Shown here one piece after another: positions 43,461 through 54,490 of a stretch of DNA of 64,000 nucleotides. Location: assembly GCA_964036045.1 (NCBI GenBank), contig OZ038384.1:53396385-53460384 (forward strand), read 5' to 3'. How positions within the stretch are numbered: position 1 is the stretch's first letter; each line of letters begins with the position of its first letter. A program made the translations under genes and the position numbers. Origin of the DNA: Eutreptiella sp. 'Long Island Sound 2002' (lineage: Eukaryota > Euglenozoa > Euglenophyceae > Eutreptiales > Eutreptiaceae). The notes under the pieces were generated by a model. The model worked only from the letters and a program-made list of their open reading frames with translations, had not been told where the DNA came from and searched no databases.

Positions 43461-43634
43461 AGTCGCAAACGTTGTGCGTGCGAGTACCGCGTGCGACGCA
43501 GTGCCGAAGGGTGCAATTCCCTTCTACGCTTTTGCACATTGAGCCGGGGCCGTAGTCTCTTCTCTTTGAGAGAGCGATGGTGTCAAAAGATCAATGTGCT
43601 CCTATACATATACATGTGAACAATCCATGTGCTT

Positions 43635-43770
43635 GGAACCCGGCGCTCCGTGAGTCGGCCCCAGGATCGGGGGCATGTGATTGGCCACGCCTGGCCATGG
43701 TAGCCGGGGCAGCCTCCACAAAATTTCTCTGGGGGCGGCGGAGCAAGGGGGGTGGGGTGGGGTTAGGGGG
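43635..43770 (+). repeat. Direct repeat, copy 2
   Basis: Second copy of 42065-42225, about 1.57 kb downstream. Confidence 0.85.
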
Positions 43771-43774
43771 GGGG

Positions 43775-44535
43775 GGGCAGGGGGGGTGGCAACGGGGGGG
43801 GCACCCGGGGTGGGGGGGCTCAAGGGGGGGGGTCTGTGGGCCCAACGGGGACAATGGGGGGTTAGGGTAGAAAACATCCCCCGCGGGCAGAAATTTTTGT
43901 ATACGGGGTTGGGGGGTGACAAGTGTCGCGGTTGAAAAAAAATTCCCCTACTGGGGGGATTTTTTTTCTGCTGCCCCCCTGGTCTCCACCGGTTTGCAGC
44001 AATGGTTGCGACAAGGCAGGGACCGTCCCTCTTCATCTAACGATTGAAATGTATAGCAACCACGCTTAACAGTTTCTGAAGCTGCCCCAGTTCGTACTGA
44101 TATGGCACTGAGTGCAGCAGATTTGGACCGCTACCTTCACGGGGATGATTGATGCGTTCCATTATGGCCAACATACATGTCTCCATGTCTAGTTTGTACG
44201 ATGTAGTATGGTGTATCAGTACATCATGGCATTGATTTCGTCTATTGTTGTGCTACCATGTGCCCACACTTCTGATGCTGTTCAGGATGGTTGTCAACGA
44301 TTGCTAACAAGGCATGTCGTTATTTTGGACGTGAAATGGAGCAAATTACACAATTTTAAGGCACCAAAGGCCAAAAATGGCTGCGCAGACGCTTGCAACA
44401 CACACCCCAAGTTGGTTCCTCCCCCGCGTCCCCCCCGCGTCCTATCCCCGCGTCCCCCCCGCGTCCATGGCACCCTCTAGGTTCATTGCGACAAGCATTT
44501 TGCGAACACGCACATTGTTGAGTTTTGAGGGAGTT
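43775..44535. other. G-rich and low-complexity DNA, no gene
   Basis: G-runs at 43745-43865. A TTCAACCGCGACACTTGTC-type motif on the minus strand at 43913-43936 recurs at 53770-53795 and 53876-53900. CCCCGCGTCC units at 44420-44465. Confidence 0.5.
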
Positions 44536-44537
44536 GA

Positions 44538-44634
44538 CCCGGGATATCCGTAGATATCTGTGGTATATAACCCAGGATATCACCGTTGCAATATCCCGGG
44601 CCATATACCACGGATATCTGCGGATATCCTCGGG
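44538..44634. repeat. Long hairpin
   Basis: Arms of about 45 nt (CCCGGGATATCCGTAGATAT... and its near-complement ending GCGGATATCCTCGGG) around a loop CGTTGC. It could form a stem-loop in RNA or be a tiny fold-back element. Confidence 0.75.
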
Positions 44635-44654
44635 CCTATGCCACGGATATAATA

Positions 44655-44905
44655 ACTTGCTTTGTGCGTGTTTGCTCGCCTTGCCCTCTCTTAGGATGTG
44701 TAACGGACACATTTGTGTGCAAATAGGCTGAAATATGGTTGAAAACGGAGGTGTTTTGGCACTTTTACGTGTCCCGCACCGCACCACTCCCATGTACATG
44801 CAATTATTGCCCTTTGCTGCCTTTTTGCGCGCGTAAAAGGGTTCTTTGCGTGGTTACCATAAGTTTAGCTCGGACGCAAAAAGGCTAATTTGCGCACGTA
44901 AAATG
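44655..44905 (-). repeat. Inverted partner of 22895-23150
   Basis: Reverse-complement match over about 250 bp, with ACGCAAAA-type motifs. More TTTGCGCACGCAAAA motifs continue to 44970. Confidence 0.8.
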
Positions 44906-44999
44906 GTGTATTTACTTGTCTCGTGAATTCCGTTGTGGACGCAAATTAGGTCTTTTGCGCACGCAAAATGCATGAAATAGCCTCTTCACTCTCAGGGGG

Positions 45000-47900
45000 T
45001 TCTCTTTCATCGGACATGCCTGAAATTCCAAAGCCAAGGCCGCTGTCCAAGCCCCCGGGGACCCGCATCCACCGCCCAAGCCCGCCCCTCCTCCCCGCAC
45101 TACCCACGAGCCCACCAAGGAGGTTGTTGATGAGTATGTGAAGGTGGTGGGTGTGGAAAATGTGGCGGGAACTGGTATCCAGGTGTTGGATTGTGCACTC
45201 TCGGTGAACGAGATTAAGGGGTTGCCGGCTATCCCCGAGGATGTTTGCTCAGTGAGAGAGCGGCTGCAAATATTGCAGCAGGAAAACGGTGAACCCTTGA
45301 GATATTTGTTGAGGGTCTGAAGAGTTGGTGCTTTGCTGTGCCCTGTGACTTAGTTCTCAACTGGCAGGCCGGTCCAGTTGCTTTGACCAAGGGAGTTTTG
45401 AGCAATTTTGCTCTAGGCCTATACCATTGGTTGAGCCGTGCCCCAATGGGGATAATCCTGCAACTTAGCGCAGAGACGTTAACGGCATTGTTTGCCATTA
45501 TGGTGAGCATAACCCGGCATACCTGGTAGTATACAGGTAAAAAAGGGAGTTTTGGGGTATGTGGCATGTACAAGTGGCTACTAATGTACAATGCATAATG
45601 CATGCATAGGTGACTTGGGGAATACCTCTGGTTTGCCAATTATGATGATCCATATTGTGTTTGAAACTACCCCATTTTGGGCTCTTGGGGTATACGGCCG
45701 TATACTCAAGGCTCCAATAGCTCAGTATACGGCCGTATACTCCGGACTATACGGCCGTATACTTAGAGTATACGGCCGTATACTGGGAGTATTTGTTTGC
45801 ACCACGTGGTTGTTTCAAGTTGAAAAATTCCATTGTTGTGCCTTTTGTGCCCATCTTCTTGCATGCTTTGCCTTTGCCAAACAATTGCACACCACTTGAA
45901 ACCAATCTAGGCTCATACTTCACTCATGATGGCAATGTATGTCTCCATATGTGTCCATTTCAATATATATCCAAAGGTGGGGAAATTTTATTCAGTCTTC
46001 CTCCATTCCCACGGCATGGAGGAACAAAAGTTTTAAAATGGACATCCGCCATTGTTTTCAAGGGTGGAAGCTGAGCAAGCCTTATGTCACCCGATGGGGA
46101 CTAAGGCATGCTCTGCACCTGGGTGCCCTTGTTGGGGCATCCGTTTGTGGTTTGGGGAAAAGGGCTTGGGTAGAGAAGGGATCAGGTTTGGCATGCAACG
46201 CATGCGGAAGAAGCATCGTGCACCACAGCACATGTACGTATATATCATGTGATATGATATGATGTGCCATATGCATAAGTATGTAAATTAAGTATATATA
46301 ACATGCTGAAGTGGATCACATTTGACATTTCGGATGGGACATCAAACAAGGATGCTTCTTGTGGTCTTCTGCTTTGCTCACATGGTGCTCTTTTCTGTGT
46401 ACAATGTGTTTGGGGGTTGGAGAGTCATGAGTACTTGCAAGGGGGGGGGGGTAGTCGATGAGAATGGTGGCATGGGTGGGAGGCAGAAAGTCCCCGTATA
46501 CTCTGAGCATACGACCGTATACTTCCGAGTACACGGCCGTATACTCCGAAGTATACAGTAAGAATACTTCTCCAATACTTCGAGTATCGACAAATACCTC
46601 AAAAAGTGTAGATTGCCACAAACAGGTGTGGGTGTATGGAATTGGCTTTGTGGTTTTTTGACCCTCCCCCCCACTATTTTCAGGGTGCTAAACTCATTTT
46701 TTCATATCCCATGGGCACACGGAACGACTAGGTACCTGTGACAAAATGGCTGTTTTGGGGGGGTATTCTTGGTATGCCAGGTTATGCTCACCATAATGAT
46801 GCAACGTGCCCAAGGCCCCCAACGGCAATATGTGTCGTTTAGACCTCAACATGCTCCACCAATTTGTTTGCATTTTGCTTTGTTGTGATCAGCCCCTGTC
46901 TTCGTCCTCAACTCTTCCCTAAGTGTACCATGTGCCAGATCCGGATCGGGAAAAGGAGGCCGGTGACCGACGGATGTGGCCAGACCCCGTCAAGATGAAA
47001 CATTGGGAAGAGCACCTCGATACGGACACGCACATTTTTTTCCGGGAGTCCAAGTTTCGGAGTGGTCGGCCTACGCAGCGATTCAGTCCGTGGGTTGGTG
47101 CGAGGCCTTGAAAGGACCGGCCATCCCTGATTTGACACAGCCCACAATTTTTGTACCATAGGACGCATTTTTTGCGCTTGGTACGGGTTGTCCGTCGCAG
47201 ACATCGCAGTGAAATACCCCGTGTCTCGGCAACCGTTGCTGGATCCGCCCTCGAGGACCCCCGAGGAGTATGAGGCCACATGCTACCGTTTGGTGGAGGA
47301 CATTCTGCCATCGGACCTGGTGGATCAGTTGTGTGCCCTGCAGTTGGGGGAAGATTAGAATTGGGAAGACATTCTCCTTCAGGGCCACAACCACGGTGGT
47401 GGGCGCCGGCAGACCGCCCCGGGAACGGTGAGCAAGTGGCTCCCCTCGGAACTCAAGTGGCGTTTGCTGCACATTTTGGCAGACCTTTTCCCGGTGCTGG
47501 ATGACCTGGAGGACAGGCAGCCCCGGTTGGTGGATCGGAAGGAGGCCCCCCCCTCGAGGGGCTACCAATGGCCGCACCGCGATTTCATGCTTACGTTGCG
47601 GGGTGCCACGCACACGAGGGTGGTTTTCATATCCCTGCGAGATGATCCCCCAGAAAAAACTTTGCAACTTGCACCGGGGACGAGCCATGGCTACCACACG
47701 TGCAACACGTGGCACGTGGTCCAGCAAAAGTGTGGCAGTGTTTTGCTGATGGATGGAACGTTGATCCATTGTCGGGCCGGCGGGCCGGGGAGGACGATTT
47801 TTTCCCCCTTTGTGCCAGAAAAATTCCGCACACCCCCGAATGTGGTGGAATCGGAGAATGTCCCGGACCTGATGTTCGTTGAGCCGGAGGTACCTAAGGT

Positions 47901-48081
47901 GGGAGAGGCGGAGAAGGACCCCCCGGCAACCTCTTCGGGCAGCTATTGGCAGGCCTCTGCAGGGTGTATAGAATGGCGTGATACAACATTCAACTACCTG
48001 TTGGTTCGGCACATTTCGTCAAGTACCATCAGGCAGCAGCGCGGAGGTGTTCAGTATTCCCCGACTGGCTCGTGGTGTTGA
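45000..48081 (+). pseudogene. Fourth dioxygenase gene, interrupted by C2
   Basis: Plus strand: an N-terminal part at 45100-45498 (EVVDEYVKVVGVENVAG, VALTKGVLSNFALGLYHWL) runs into C2. After C2, at 46796, the frame resumes if one AT copy is removed (LFA then MMQRAQGPQRQY). From about 47265: EDILPSDLVDQLCALQ, an in-frame TAG at 47356, then WPHRDFML (His-x-Asp, near 47575), TRVVFISLRDDPPEKTLQLAPGTSHGY, and GSVLLMDGTLIHCRAGGPGRTIFSPF (distal His and Arg, near 47765-47790). The layout matches the dioxygenases of B and C, but the sequence is clearly divergent. Substrate unknown. It ends at TGA 48079. Frame changes occur near 46890 and 47160. Confidence 0.65.
45499..46795 (+). mobile_element. C2: short non-autonomous derivative of element C
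   Basis: A 1,297-bp copy with the element C inverted repeats (TATGGTGAGCATAACC... and its complement), inverted relative to C, flanked by AT (45497-45498 and 46796-46797). It keeps both ends, the GTATACGGCCGTATAC clusters and the 3-prime transposase piece (45.98-46.26 kb), and lacks the dioxygenase. It splits the 45.0-48.1-kb dioxygenase gene. Confidence 0.85.
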
Positions 48082-49031
48082 AAAACACCGTAAAGGTCCA
48101 CTTCCTGAGGCGTTCCCGAAGAGCTGGAAATTGGAACGTCTCGCCGAAGTCCGGGGTCGCTGCGGGGGGGCTTGCGCAGGGAGCAATGACCCAAACTGGG
48201 GCCTCTGCGGTGGGGGGGCGGACTGAGAGGCTGCCGCTCGAGCAACGAGCCAAACTGCGGGGTGGGGCACGGCCGCTTTGGGGCGGGAGCCAGTGGCAGT
48301 AGTGAGGAACGGGGGTGCCTGCTATACTGGGTCAATGTCACCTGATCACTGGCTGGAGGGGGCGGTGGCCGGCGAGGAACGGGCTGAGGGGGCGGCTTGG
48401 GGGTACGAGGGGGGTTTGGGGTAGCACACAGCACTTCAAGCACCACTGCTGCATGCTCCCCGTCCCTGTTTAGGAAATGTGAACGACTAATTCGCATTCC
48501 CTCCTGCCACACCCGCAGGGGGTTTTTCTTGGGCTGCTGAACTGCAAACCGATACATCGCTCGGCGGTTCAGCACCCCATCAACAAAATACTGTACCCCA
48601 TCCCCGTGGTTGTCCCGGATGAGCTGCAGTGTTTTGGCGCTGTAGGGCCCGTGAACAATGGGTTTCGAGGGGCTGGGGGGGTCCTTGGGTACGTACTTGG
48701 GGGGTCGTGGGGGGGATGGCAGTGGCAGGGCACTAGACATCAGGGCCTCCTCCAGGGCTTCCAGGGCGACCTGGTATGGCGTTAAGTGGGGTCTGGGCAG
48801 AGGACTTGGAGGGGTTGGTGCGCGGCTGGGTGGAGGGGGAGAGGGGGGCGGTGTGGGCAATGGAGGATGGGGCGAGGCCAGTTCGCTGAGACACTTCTCA
48901 GCGTCTGAGTCCCACGGTGGCGACGCGGGTTGGTCTCCATACCGCAGGAGCTCCGGCCAATCTCCCCAGCCGTCCCGGAAGGAAGGGCCGGAGGGGACAG
49001 AAGAGGCCACGCTAAGGGGGCTAGACGACAT
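48051..49031 (-). CDS. Proline-rich protein with a conserved-looking core
   Basis: Minus strand from ATG 49031 (MSSSPLSVASS) to TGA 48051. Both ends are Pro/Ser-rich and disordered. A compact core lies at about 48650-48430: GPYSAKTLQLIRDNHGDGVQ, DGVLNRRAMYRFAVQQP, PLRVWQEGMRISRSHFLNRD, EHAAVVLEVL. The core is not assigned to a family. It lies downstream of a P-like transposase on the same strand and may be a second protein of that element. The stop lies 30 bp inside the end of the convergent dioxygenase gene. Confidence 0.5.
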   Translation of the reverse strand: MSSSPLSVASSVPSGPSFRDGWGDWPELLRYGDQPASPPWDSDAEKCLSELASPHPPLPTPPPSPPPPSRAPTPPSPLPRPHLTPYQVALEALEEALMSSALPLPSPPRPPKYVPKDPPSPSKPIVHGPYSAKTLQLIRDNHGDGVQYFVDGVLNRRAMYRFAVQQPKKNPLRVWQEGMRISRSHFLNRDGEHAAVVLEVLCATPNPPRTPKPPPQPVPRRPPPPPASDQVTLTQYSRHPRSSLLPLAPAPKRPCPTPQFGSLLERQPLSPPPHRRGPSLGHCSLRKPPRSDPGLRRDVPISSSSGTPQEVDLYGVFQHHEPVGEY

Positions 49032-49431
49032 GGCGAGCTGAAAAGAGAGGGTCACGGGTGCCAGACGCCAACTTGGCGGGAGGGCGGGGGGTTGGGGGGG
49101 ATGGGGGAGCACTCAAGGGTTGGGGCCGGGGGCGTCGACCCCGGCTACTAGTGCTAGACACTGAGATAGTAGACCGGGCCGGCGACGGGTCCCTTTGGCT
49201 GGCAGAGGCTTGCGAGAGATTTCTACTTCCCCCTGATGGCGTAGCAGAGGACTGGGATGCCTGTGGGTCAGTACGTTCACCCTCCCCTGAGGCAGACCCA
49301 TCAGACGACCCCGAGTCCGAGTCCGAGTCCGAGTCCGAGGTCGAGGAGTCCCCCGGGACGAAGTCCTGATCCTGTGCCTCTGCCAGCCTCAGGTCCCTTC
49401 GACCCTGGTCTGATCCCCTCTGAAGGGCCAC
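49021..49431 (-). CDS. Ser/Asp-rich low-complexity protein
   Basis: A 136-codon minus-strand frame with STSDSDSDSDSGSSDGS, then Ser/Pro/Arg-rich sequence (SVSSTSSRGRRPRP). It overlaps the start of the proline-rich gene by about ten bases in another frame. It could be a separate protein or the N-terminal part of the same one with a frame error. Function unknown. Confidence 0.35.
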   Translation of the reverse strand: MALQRGSDQGRRDLRLAEAQDQDFVPGDSSTSDSDSDSDSGSSDGSASGEGERTDPQASQSSATPSGGSRNLSQASASQRDPSPARSTISVSSTSSRGRRPRPQPLSAPPSPPTPRPPAKLASGTRDPLFSARHVV

Positions 49432-49509
49432 CGAGGCCTCGGAGTCGTCCTCCTCAACCCGTGGCCTGGGCGGCGCAGGGACGGTCCCCCCTTCCTCCCC
49501 CTTCTCGCC

Positions 49510-50293
49510 CTACAGGGCATCCCAGAGCGCAGTGCGCATTTTTTTGCGCTTCTGCTTTCTTTCCGGCTGCGTCCACGGGGATTTTCTCTTATTGTCCCAA
49601 AAGGCCCCCTCCCCCTCCCCGAGGACAATCAGCTCCTCCGGGGCCACGTCCCATTGCGCGGCGCGCTCGTCAGGCAGCTGGTGGTCCGGGTGTTGCTGCT
49701 CGCAGTGGCGGCGCATGTTGTGCCCCCATTGCCAGCCGCAACCCTGGACGGGGCATTCAACAGGCACTGCCTGCACGCCCTGCTTGCGGGCTGCCCGCAT
49801 GCTAAACTTACAAAAAAAACCCGTTTGCGCAAGAAACTGGCTGCGCCTATGGCTCCTCCCCCTTTACGCGCCGCATGCGGAGGACACAGCCGGGTAGCCC
49901 GCAAAAGCCCCAGCAAGGGGGGTGGAGTGTTTCTGCGTGCAGGTGGAACGCAATGTGAATCCGCATCCTCCCCAGCGGTACTGTCTTCCCACAACCAGGC
50001 ACGCGGCACACAACCTCCCCATCCTGCCTACGAACCATTGCAGGCAGCAACGCAACCCCCTCGTAGGCAATGGTCCCCCTGGGCAGCAGTGGAGCTGCTT
50101 GTGTTCTGGGGGTTATCTGCTGCGCACAGCTATCCAGGAACCCCGCTTGCAAAAGCCAGACCCCCTTTTCAAGGTCAAGGTTCACCCACTCACAGGCAGT
50201 GTATTCCACTTGCATCAGTTTTCCCCCCGCCCCTTCCCATACCAGCATCCCATCCCCCTCCCTACAAACAAAGCTGTCCGGCATCCCTATCAC
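49510..50293 (-). CDS. Cys/His zinc-finger segment, C-terminal to the P-like transposase
   Basis: Two minus-strand frames. The first (50293-49847) contains CRVPGCGKTVPLGRMRIHIAFH, a C-x4-C...H-x3-H zinc-finger pattern. The second (49800-49510) contains CPVQGCGWQWGHNMRRHCEQQH, a related C-x4-C...H-x4-H finger, and ends in a Lys/Arg-rich tail (KQKRKKMRTALW). Together they look like a DNA-binding tail of the transposase upstream, broken by one frame change near 49800. Confidence 0.5.
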
Positions 50294-50341
50294 GAACGCC
50301 GCGCCCGTTGCGAGCTCCTGATGGGAGGGGTCAGTGACAAC

Positions 50342-53220
50342 CTACCCCCCAATGAGTGCAGAGGAAAAGGTGCGCAAAAATGGCGCACTCTGTGCCGGTT
50401 GCCCGGGCAGGTTCAACATTGCCACAAACGGGCGGCCCTTCCACAACTGAGCCGGGCCCATTGTGGGCTCCGGGCCCCCCCTTACAGCCGCAATGCCGGC
50501 AGTCCTGGCAAGTCGGTGAGCTGACCGCCGGACTTGCTTCCCATTGATGCGTGGATTCACCGCACTCATGATATGCATGTCGCGCCCCTCATACACGATT
50601 CGCCCCCCATGAGCTTCCCGAAATAGCTCAGCGCGTGTATCCACATCATACTCTGTTTGCCCTCCCCGCACTATCCCCTGGGGTCACCCAGACATGATCG
50701 GGGTCAACATGCAGAAGGGCCACCCCGGACGGTTCGAAAAAATTGCACTCCTTGGGGTAAGGGTACGCTGCAGCAAGCCACCACAGACGGACAACGGCCA
50801 GAGCCTTGTCGACAGCCCTCTGGCACACCGAGGGCAGGTCTACCCAGCTGATGTCCATGTCCGCCGTGTAGTGGCGCGGCCGCGCGCGGTCAATGGAGAA
50901 ATTGCTGGACCGCCTCTGCTGCCAGGTTGGGTGGCGGCTGTAGATTGTGGCTACAACCAGTGCAACCGACAGCCGTACCGCCAACTCAGCCACCGAGCAG
51001 TTGCGGTCGATCACCATTGTCCGCACAAGGCACAAGCCCTCCTCTGCCCTCTGGTTGCCACACAAACAAGCAAAAAAATTTTGTGCCCCACACCCCTTTT
51101 TGGCCAGCCACTGCAAAAAGGCACCAATGACCAGGAACGCCTGGACTGTGCGAACAAAGTGCAAGTACCATCAATCCCGGAACGGTTGGCTCCGAAGCTG
51201 GATGAGGTAAATGATGTATCCAGCTTCGGCGATGTTTTCCAGTGCTACCGTTGGCGGCAGCTCTGTGTTATAAACCCCCCCCATGAATTTTTCTAGTGCC
51301 GTACCCAGAACAACGGCATCGCCGGCAGCATGGACTACGGGGGGCGGCAGGTTTAGGTTCTCGAGGGCTGCGCGGCCTATAGCAGCCATGGATTTCAGCA
51401 GGACAAACGCGGGCTCTACCTCTTGTTGGTCTTGTGGCAGAGGGGGCAAGACAGGCTTGGGGTCGTCACAATGGTTATGCAGCTCTTGCAGCACACCGTA
51501 AGACAACTCTCTCTGCAAAACAAGGGAAGTCCCCCCCAACATGTGGGACACCCGTTTCATCAAGTGGGGGGGGTCGAAGTTCTACACATCTTGAACTCAT
51601 CCGTTTGGAACAAAATATGTGGAATCTCAGGCATCCAGGAGAGGGTGCTCGCACCCTCGGCATACAGTGCCGGTTGCATCTCAGTGGACCGCCGTGCGTC
51701 ACCGTCCGTATCTGCGGACAGGAGGTAACCATGGCGGTCCCGAAATGCTGCATTGCCGCACAGCTCAGCCATGTGTTTCCGAACAGCATGGCAATGGTCC
51801 GCCTTGAACCTGCCGCAGGTGGGGATGACCCACACAGGGATGGCAGAGTACCCCTCCGCTGTATGAGGCGCCAGAAACACCACTGTTGCCTGGTTGGCGG
51901 CGTGGTATGTATGTGGATCCTGCTCCAGCCGCGGTGCCAGAGCCTCCACATCACCACCACTAGCCAGCGGCATGGCGTGCCGGCAACACGTAGTGCACAA
52001 TCCGACTGCCTCTGCCTCACCAGACACAGTGATGACGTCCTCCACATGGATTTCGTCGATGCACAGGTGCCACACATGGCAACCCGGGATGTGGGCTAGG
52101 GCCTCCAGCAGCCAGGGCAGACCTAGCGGTTTGTTCGGACGAACACGGGGGGCTCCCTCGACGTGCCTCTCGACCCGTGTCGTAGCTGGATAGGCACCCA
52201 GCGTTGTTCAGTGCCTGCAACGACTTGGGGCCCCCAACGCCCAGTGCTGCTAGCGCCGCAGCATCCCTCTCCTGGTCATCCCAGGATTGCACGCTCCAGG
52301 CATCGCAGAGGTGCCCCAGCACTTTGGCTGGAGCCCACCCCGCGTGCAAAAGCCGTGCTGCACGACGCCCAGCAAGCGGGCGGTCGTCCTCCGCGATGGC
52401 TACAGCGAGCGCCTTGTAGGTCTCGCAACGCTGCCGGAACTGGTGCAAGTCCTCCTGCAACTGGCCCATGGCCTCCTGGGCCACGTACCCCCTTTCGTGA
52501 GCCTCGTTGAGGCGGCGGGACAGGACGTGGGGCCCGTGCCGGTAGTGGGGCTCTGTGTCCTTTGGGACGACGGCGGTGTTCATCCAGCCGTTCAGCCTAG
52601 CGGCATGCTTCCCGGATAGAAAATCCAGGCACGGTAGACAGGGGCCATAGCGGCCCGCTAGGTCGTCACAACGACCATCCGTGCGGGAGTCCAGGGCGAA
52701 TAGCCCTCGGCGGTTGCAGAACTCCCAGGGAGGCTTCTCGTAGTTGCCCCGCATGACGGGGTACATCAGCCGCAGCTGCTGCAGGGTGCCGGCCTGCCTA
52801 GGGAGAACCCCTGGACACTTGCGCTCGCGAAGAGGAATCGCATCGTCAAGTTCGGGGCCCATGTCCATTGCATAGTCTACATCCAGGTTTGGCACCTGGG
52901 GAATGGGCCCCGGTCGTACTACAGCGGCTGCAGAAGCCGCGGCCAAGGTAGATGCAACCCGGACAGCCCCTAGGAGCCGCGGATGCTTGTCTACGCGGAT
53001 CAGCATGCCCAGTAGGGGAGTGTCCGCGCTGATACTACCCTGAGAGAACGCCGGCACGACTTTCCCGTACCGCACCCTGTCGGTAGCGTACCCGAGCAGT
53101 GGACACTATATGCCTTGCTGTCCGGGTTCTACACTATGGGCAGGACCTTGCCACAGGGGCACTGCCATTTCTTTGTCGGGATGTCGCGGTTGCGCCAACC
53201 TGCGGCAACGCTGAGGGGAG
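50342..53220 (-). pseudogene. P-element-like DDE transposase, frame-broken
   Basis: Minus strand. A possible Cys-rich N-terminal motif (KKWQCPCGKV) lies near 53170. The 53075-52017 frame holds CNRRGLF, CDDLAGRYGPCLPC and a helical segment. CIDEIHVEDVI (candidate first Asp, near 52055), VWVIPTCGRFKADH and LLSADTDGDARR (candidate second Asp, near 51710) follow. Then TDE...LMKRVSHML resembles the D-x2-HLxK-x-R block of P/THAP9 transposases. Downstream are EGLCLVRTMVIDRN and RINGKQVRR. At least four frame changes (about 52060, 51560, 51170 and 50660). Assignment rests on motif order only. It is convergent with the dioxygenase gene at 45.0-48.1 kb. Confidence 0.45.
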
Positions 53221-53224
53221 CCAA

Positions 53225-53500
53225 GGGGGGAGATGCACGCATATCAGCCATTGTGACGTAAAGGAAGGTTACATGGTATGTGCGACAAAAAATGGGAGGA
53301 GGGGAGGTCGCACTGTCCCGGGGCTCCCACAGGCCATGGGTACAACCACATAGCCCGGTCACACTCCAGCAAAGCACGAACCAACACAAGCAACTGTTTT
53401 GCAGAGGTGGAGCCAGAATCAGTCCCTGACCCATCCAAACCCACTTCCAAATGGACGAACAACGTGTGAGCAAGACGCACAAGTGTAGACGGCGCCCCCG
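53225..53500. other. No recognisable gene
   Basis: Short flank upstream of the P-like transposase; may hold its promoter or end. Confidence 0.4.
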
Positions 53501-53505
53501 GGGGC

Positions 53506-53561
53506 CCCTGTTTGGGCAGTACGCCATAAAAAAAAGGATAGCGTGATGCCCAAACAGGGGA
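53506..53561. repeat. Short hairpin
   Basis: CCCCTGTTTGGGCA pairs with TGCCCAAACAGGGG around a 28-nt A-rich loop. Confidence 0.7.
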
Positions 53562-53704
53562 TCTCTGGATTGCGTCATACCTGCAGTGGCAGCTCTAAGC
53601 TTCCAAGCTTAGGGAGAGTTACCCTGTTTAATGAACCGTCCACGAGGACCTCCAATGCCGCAATCACTCGGGGGCAATTAACTATGCGCCATACAGTTTT
53701 TCAA

Positions 53705-53940
53705 CCCCAACAGCGGTCCCCAAAAACAGCCCACCCAACCGGGAACTTTTTCAACTTTGGGTGTTTTTTTTTTCAACCTCGACACTTGTCCCCCCCCCCT
53801 CTGCTGGGTTAAAATTTTGGTCCCCAAAAACACCCCACCCAACCGGGAACGTTTTCAACCTTGGGTGTTTTTTTTTTTCAACCGCGACACTTGTCCCCCC
53901 CCTACTGGGTTGAAATTTCGCCTGCCGGGGTGATTTTTTT
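53705..53940. repeat. Two tandem copies of about 110 bp
   Basis: Each has GGTCCCCAAAAACA[GC]CCCACC, CAACCGGGAAC.TTTTCAAC, TTGGGTGTTTTTTTTTT and CGACACTTGTCCCCCC. They replace the natural end of the Josephin/SANT gene. A related motif is at 43913-43936 in inverse orientation. Confidence 0.8.
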
Positions 53941-54199
53941 CCTGCCTTCCCCCTGGTGGAGAGCACACCGCCGCCCTCATGGGAGGCACTGTCTTGACAT
54001 AGTGTTGAGGGGGAGGTTGTTGCGGCCATAACGCTTCTATTTGCTTGTGCCACTCCTTTAGATCGACATTGCATTGTTCTTGTTTGCTTGGGCCGAGCAA
54101 AGCAGGAAGCCCGGGGTCTAGGCGTGGCTGCTTTGCTTTAAATTTTGCTTTGCGTGCTGCACCTACACCAGTCATTGCCTCCCAACGGGTACGCACCTT
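53935..54199 (-). pseudogene. 3-prime part of the Josephin/SANT-like gene, cut off by element B
   Basis: Minus strand VRTRWEAMTGVGAARKAKFK, then DLKEWHKQIEALWPQQ, running into the 110-bp repeats. With element B and one 2-bp duplication removed, it joins in frame to the 62350-63528 frame (…WLRD then NKVRTRWE boundary region). The TRW block is what a Myb/SANT-like fold would need to follow the preceding REWKNQC segment. Confidence 0.6.
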
Positions 54200-54236
54200 T
54201 GGGATGCAGCGTTCTAGGGCGTGGTGCGGAACCCCC
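54200..54236 (+). repeat. Element B left terminal inverted repeat
   Basis: TGGGATGCAGCGTTCTAGGG then CGTGGTGCGGAACCCCC. Perfect complement of 62311-62347. Confidence 0.9.
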
Positions 54237-54490
54237 AGTTAGAACGCAATTTCCGGAACACCCACCTCGCCTCAATTTTGGGGCAAACCACCTAAAAAAA
54301 TGGATTCAGGACCCTGAAAAACCCCCCATCCCCTTTCTCTCCCCACATAGCCAGCATCATGGGGCTGGTTTTTTTTTGGGGGGGGTCAAGAGTTAGAGCT
54401 CATTTAGAACAGCGTTGGAACAAAGTTAGAGCACCTTGCTCTAACTAGTTAGAGCACTAGTTGTCGCACGATAACTCAGTTATCGCGTAG

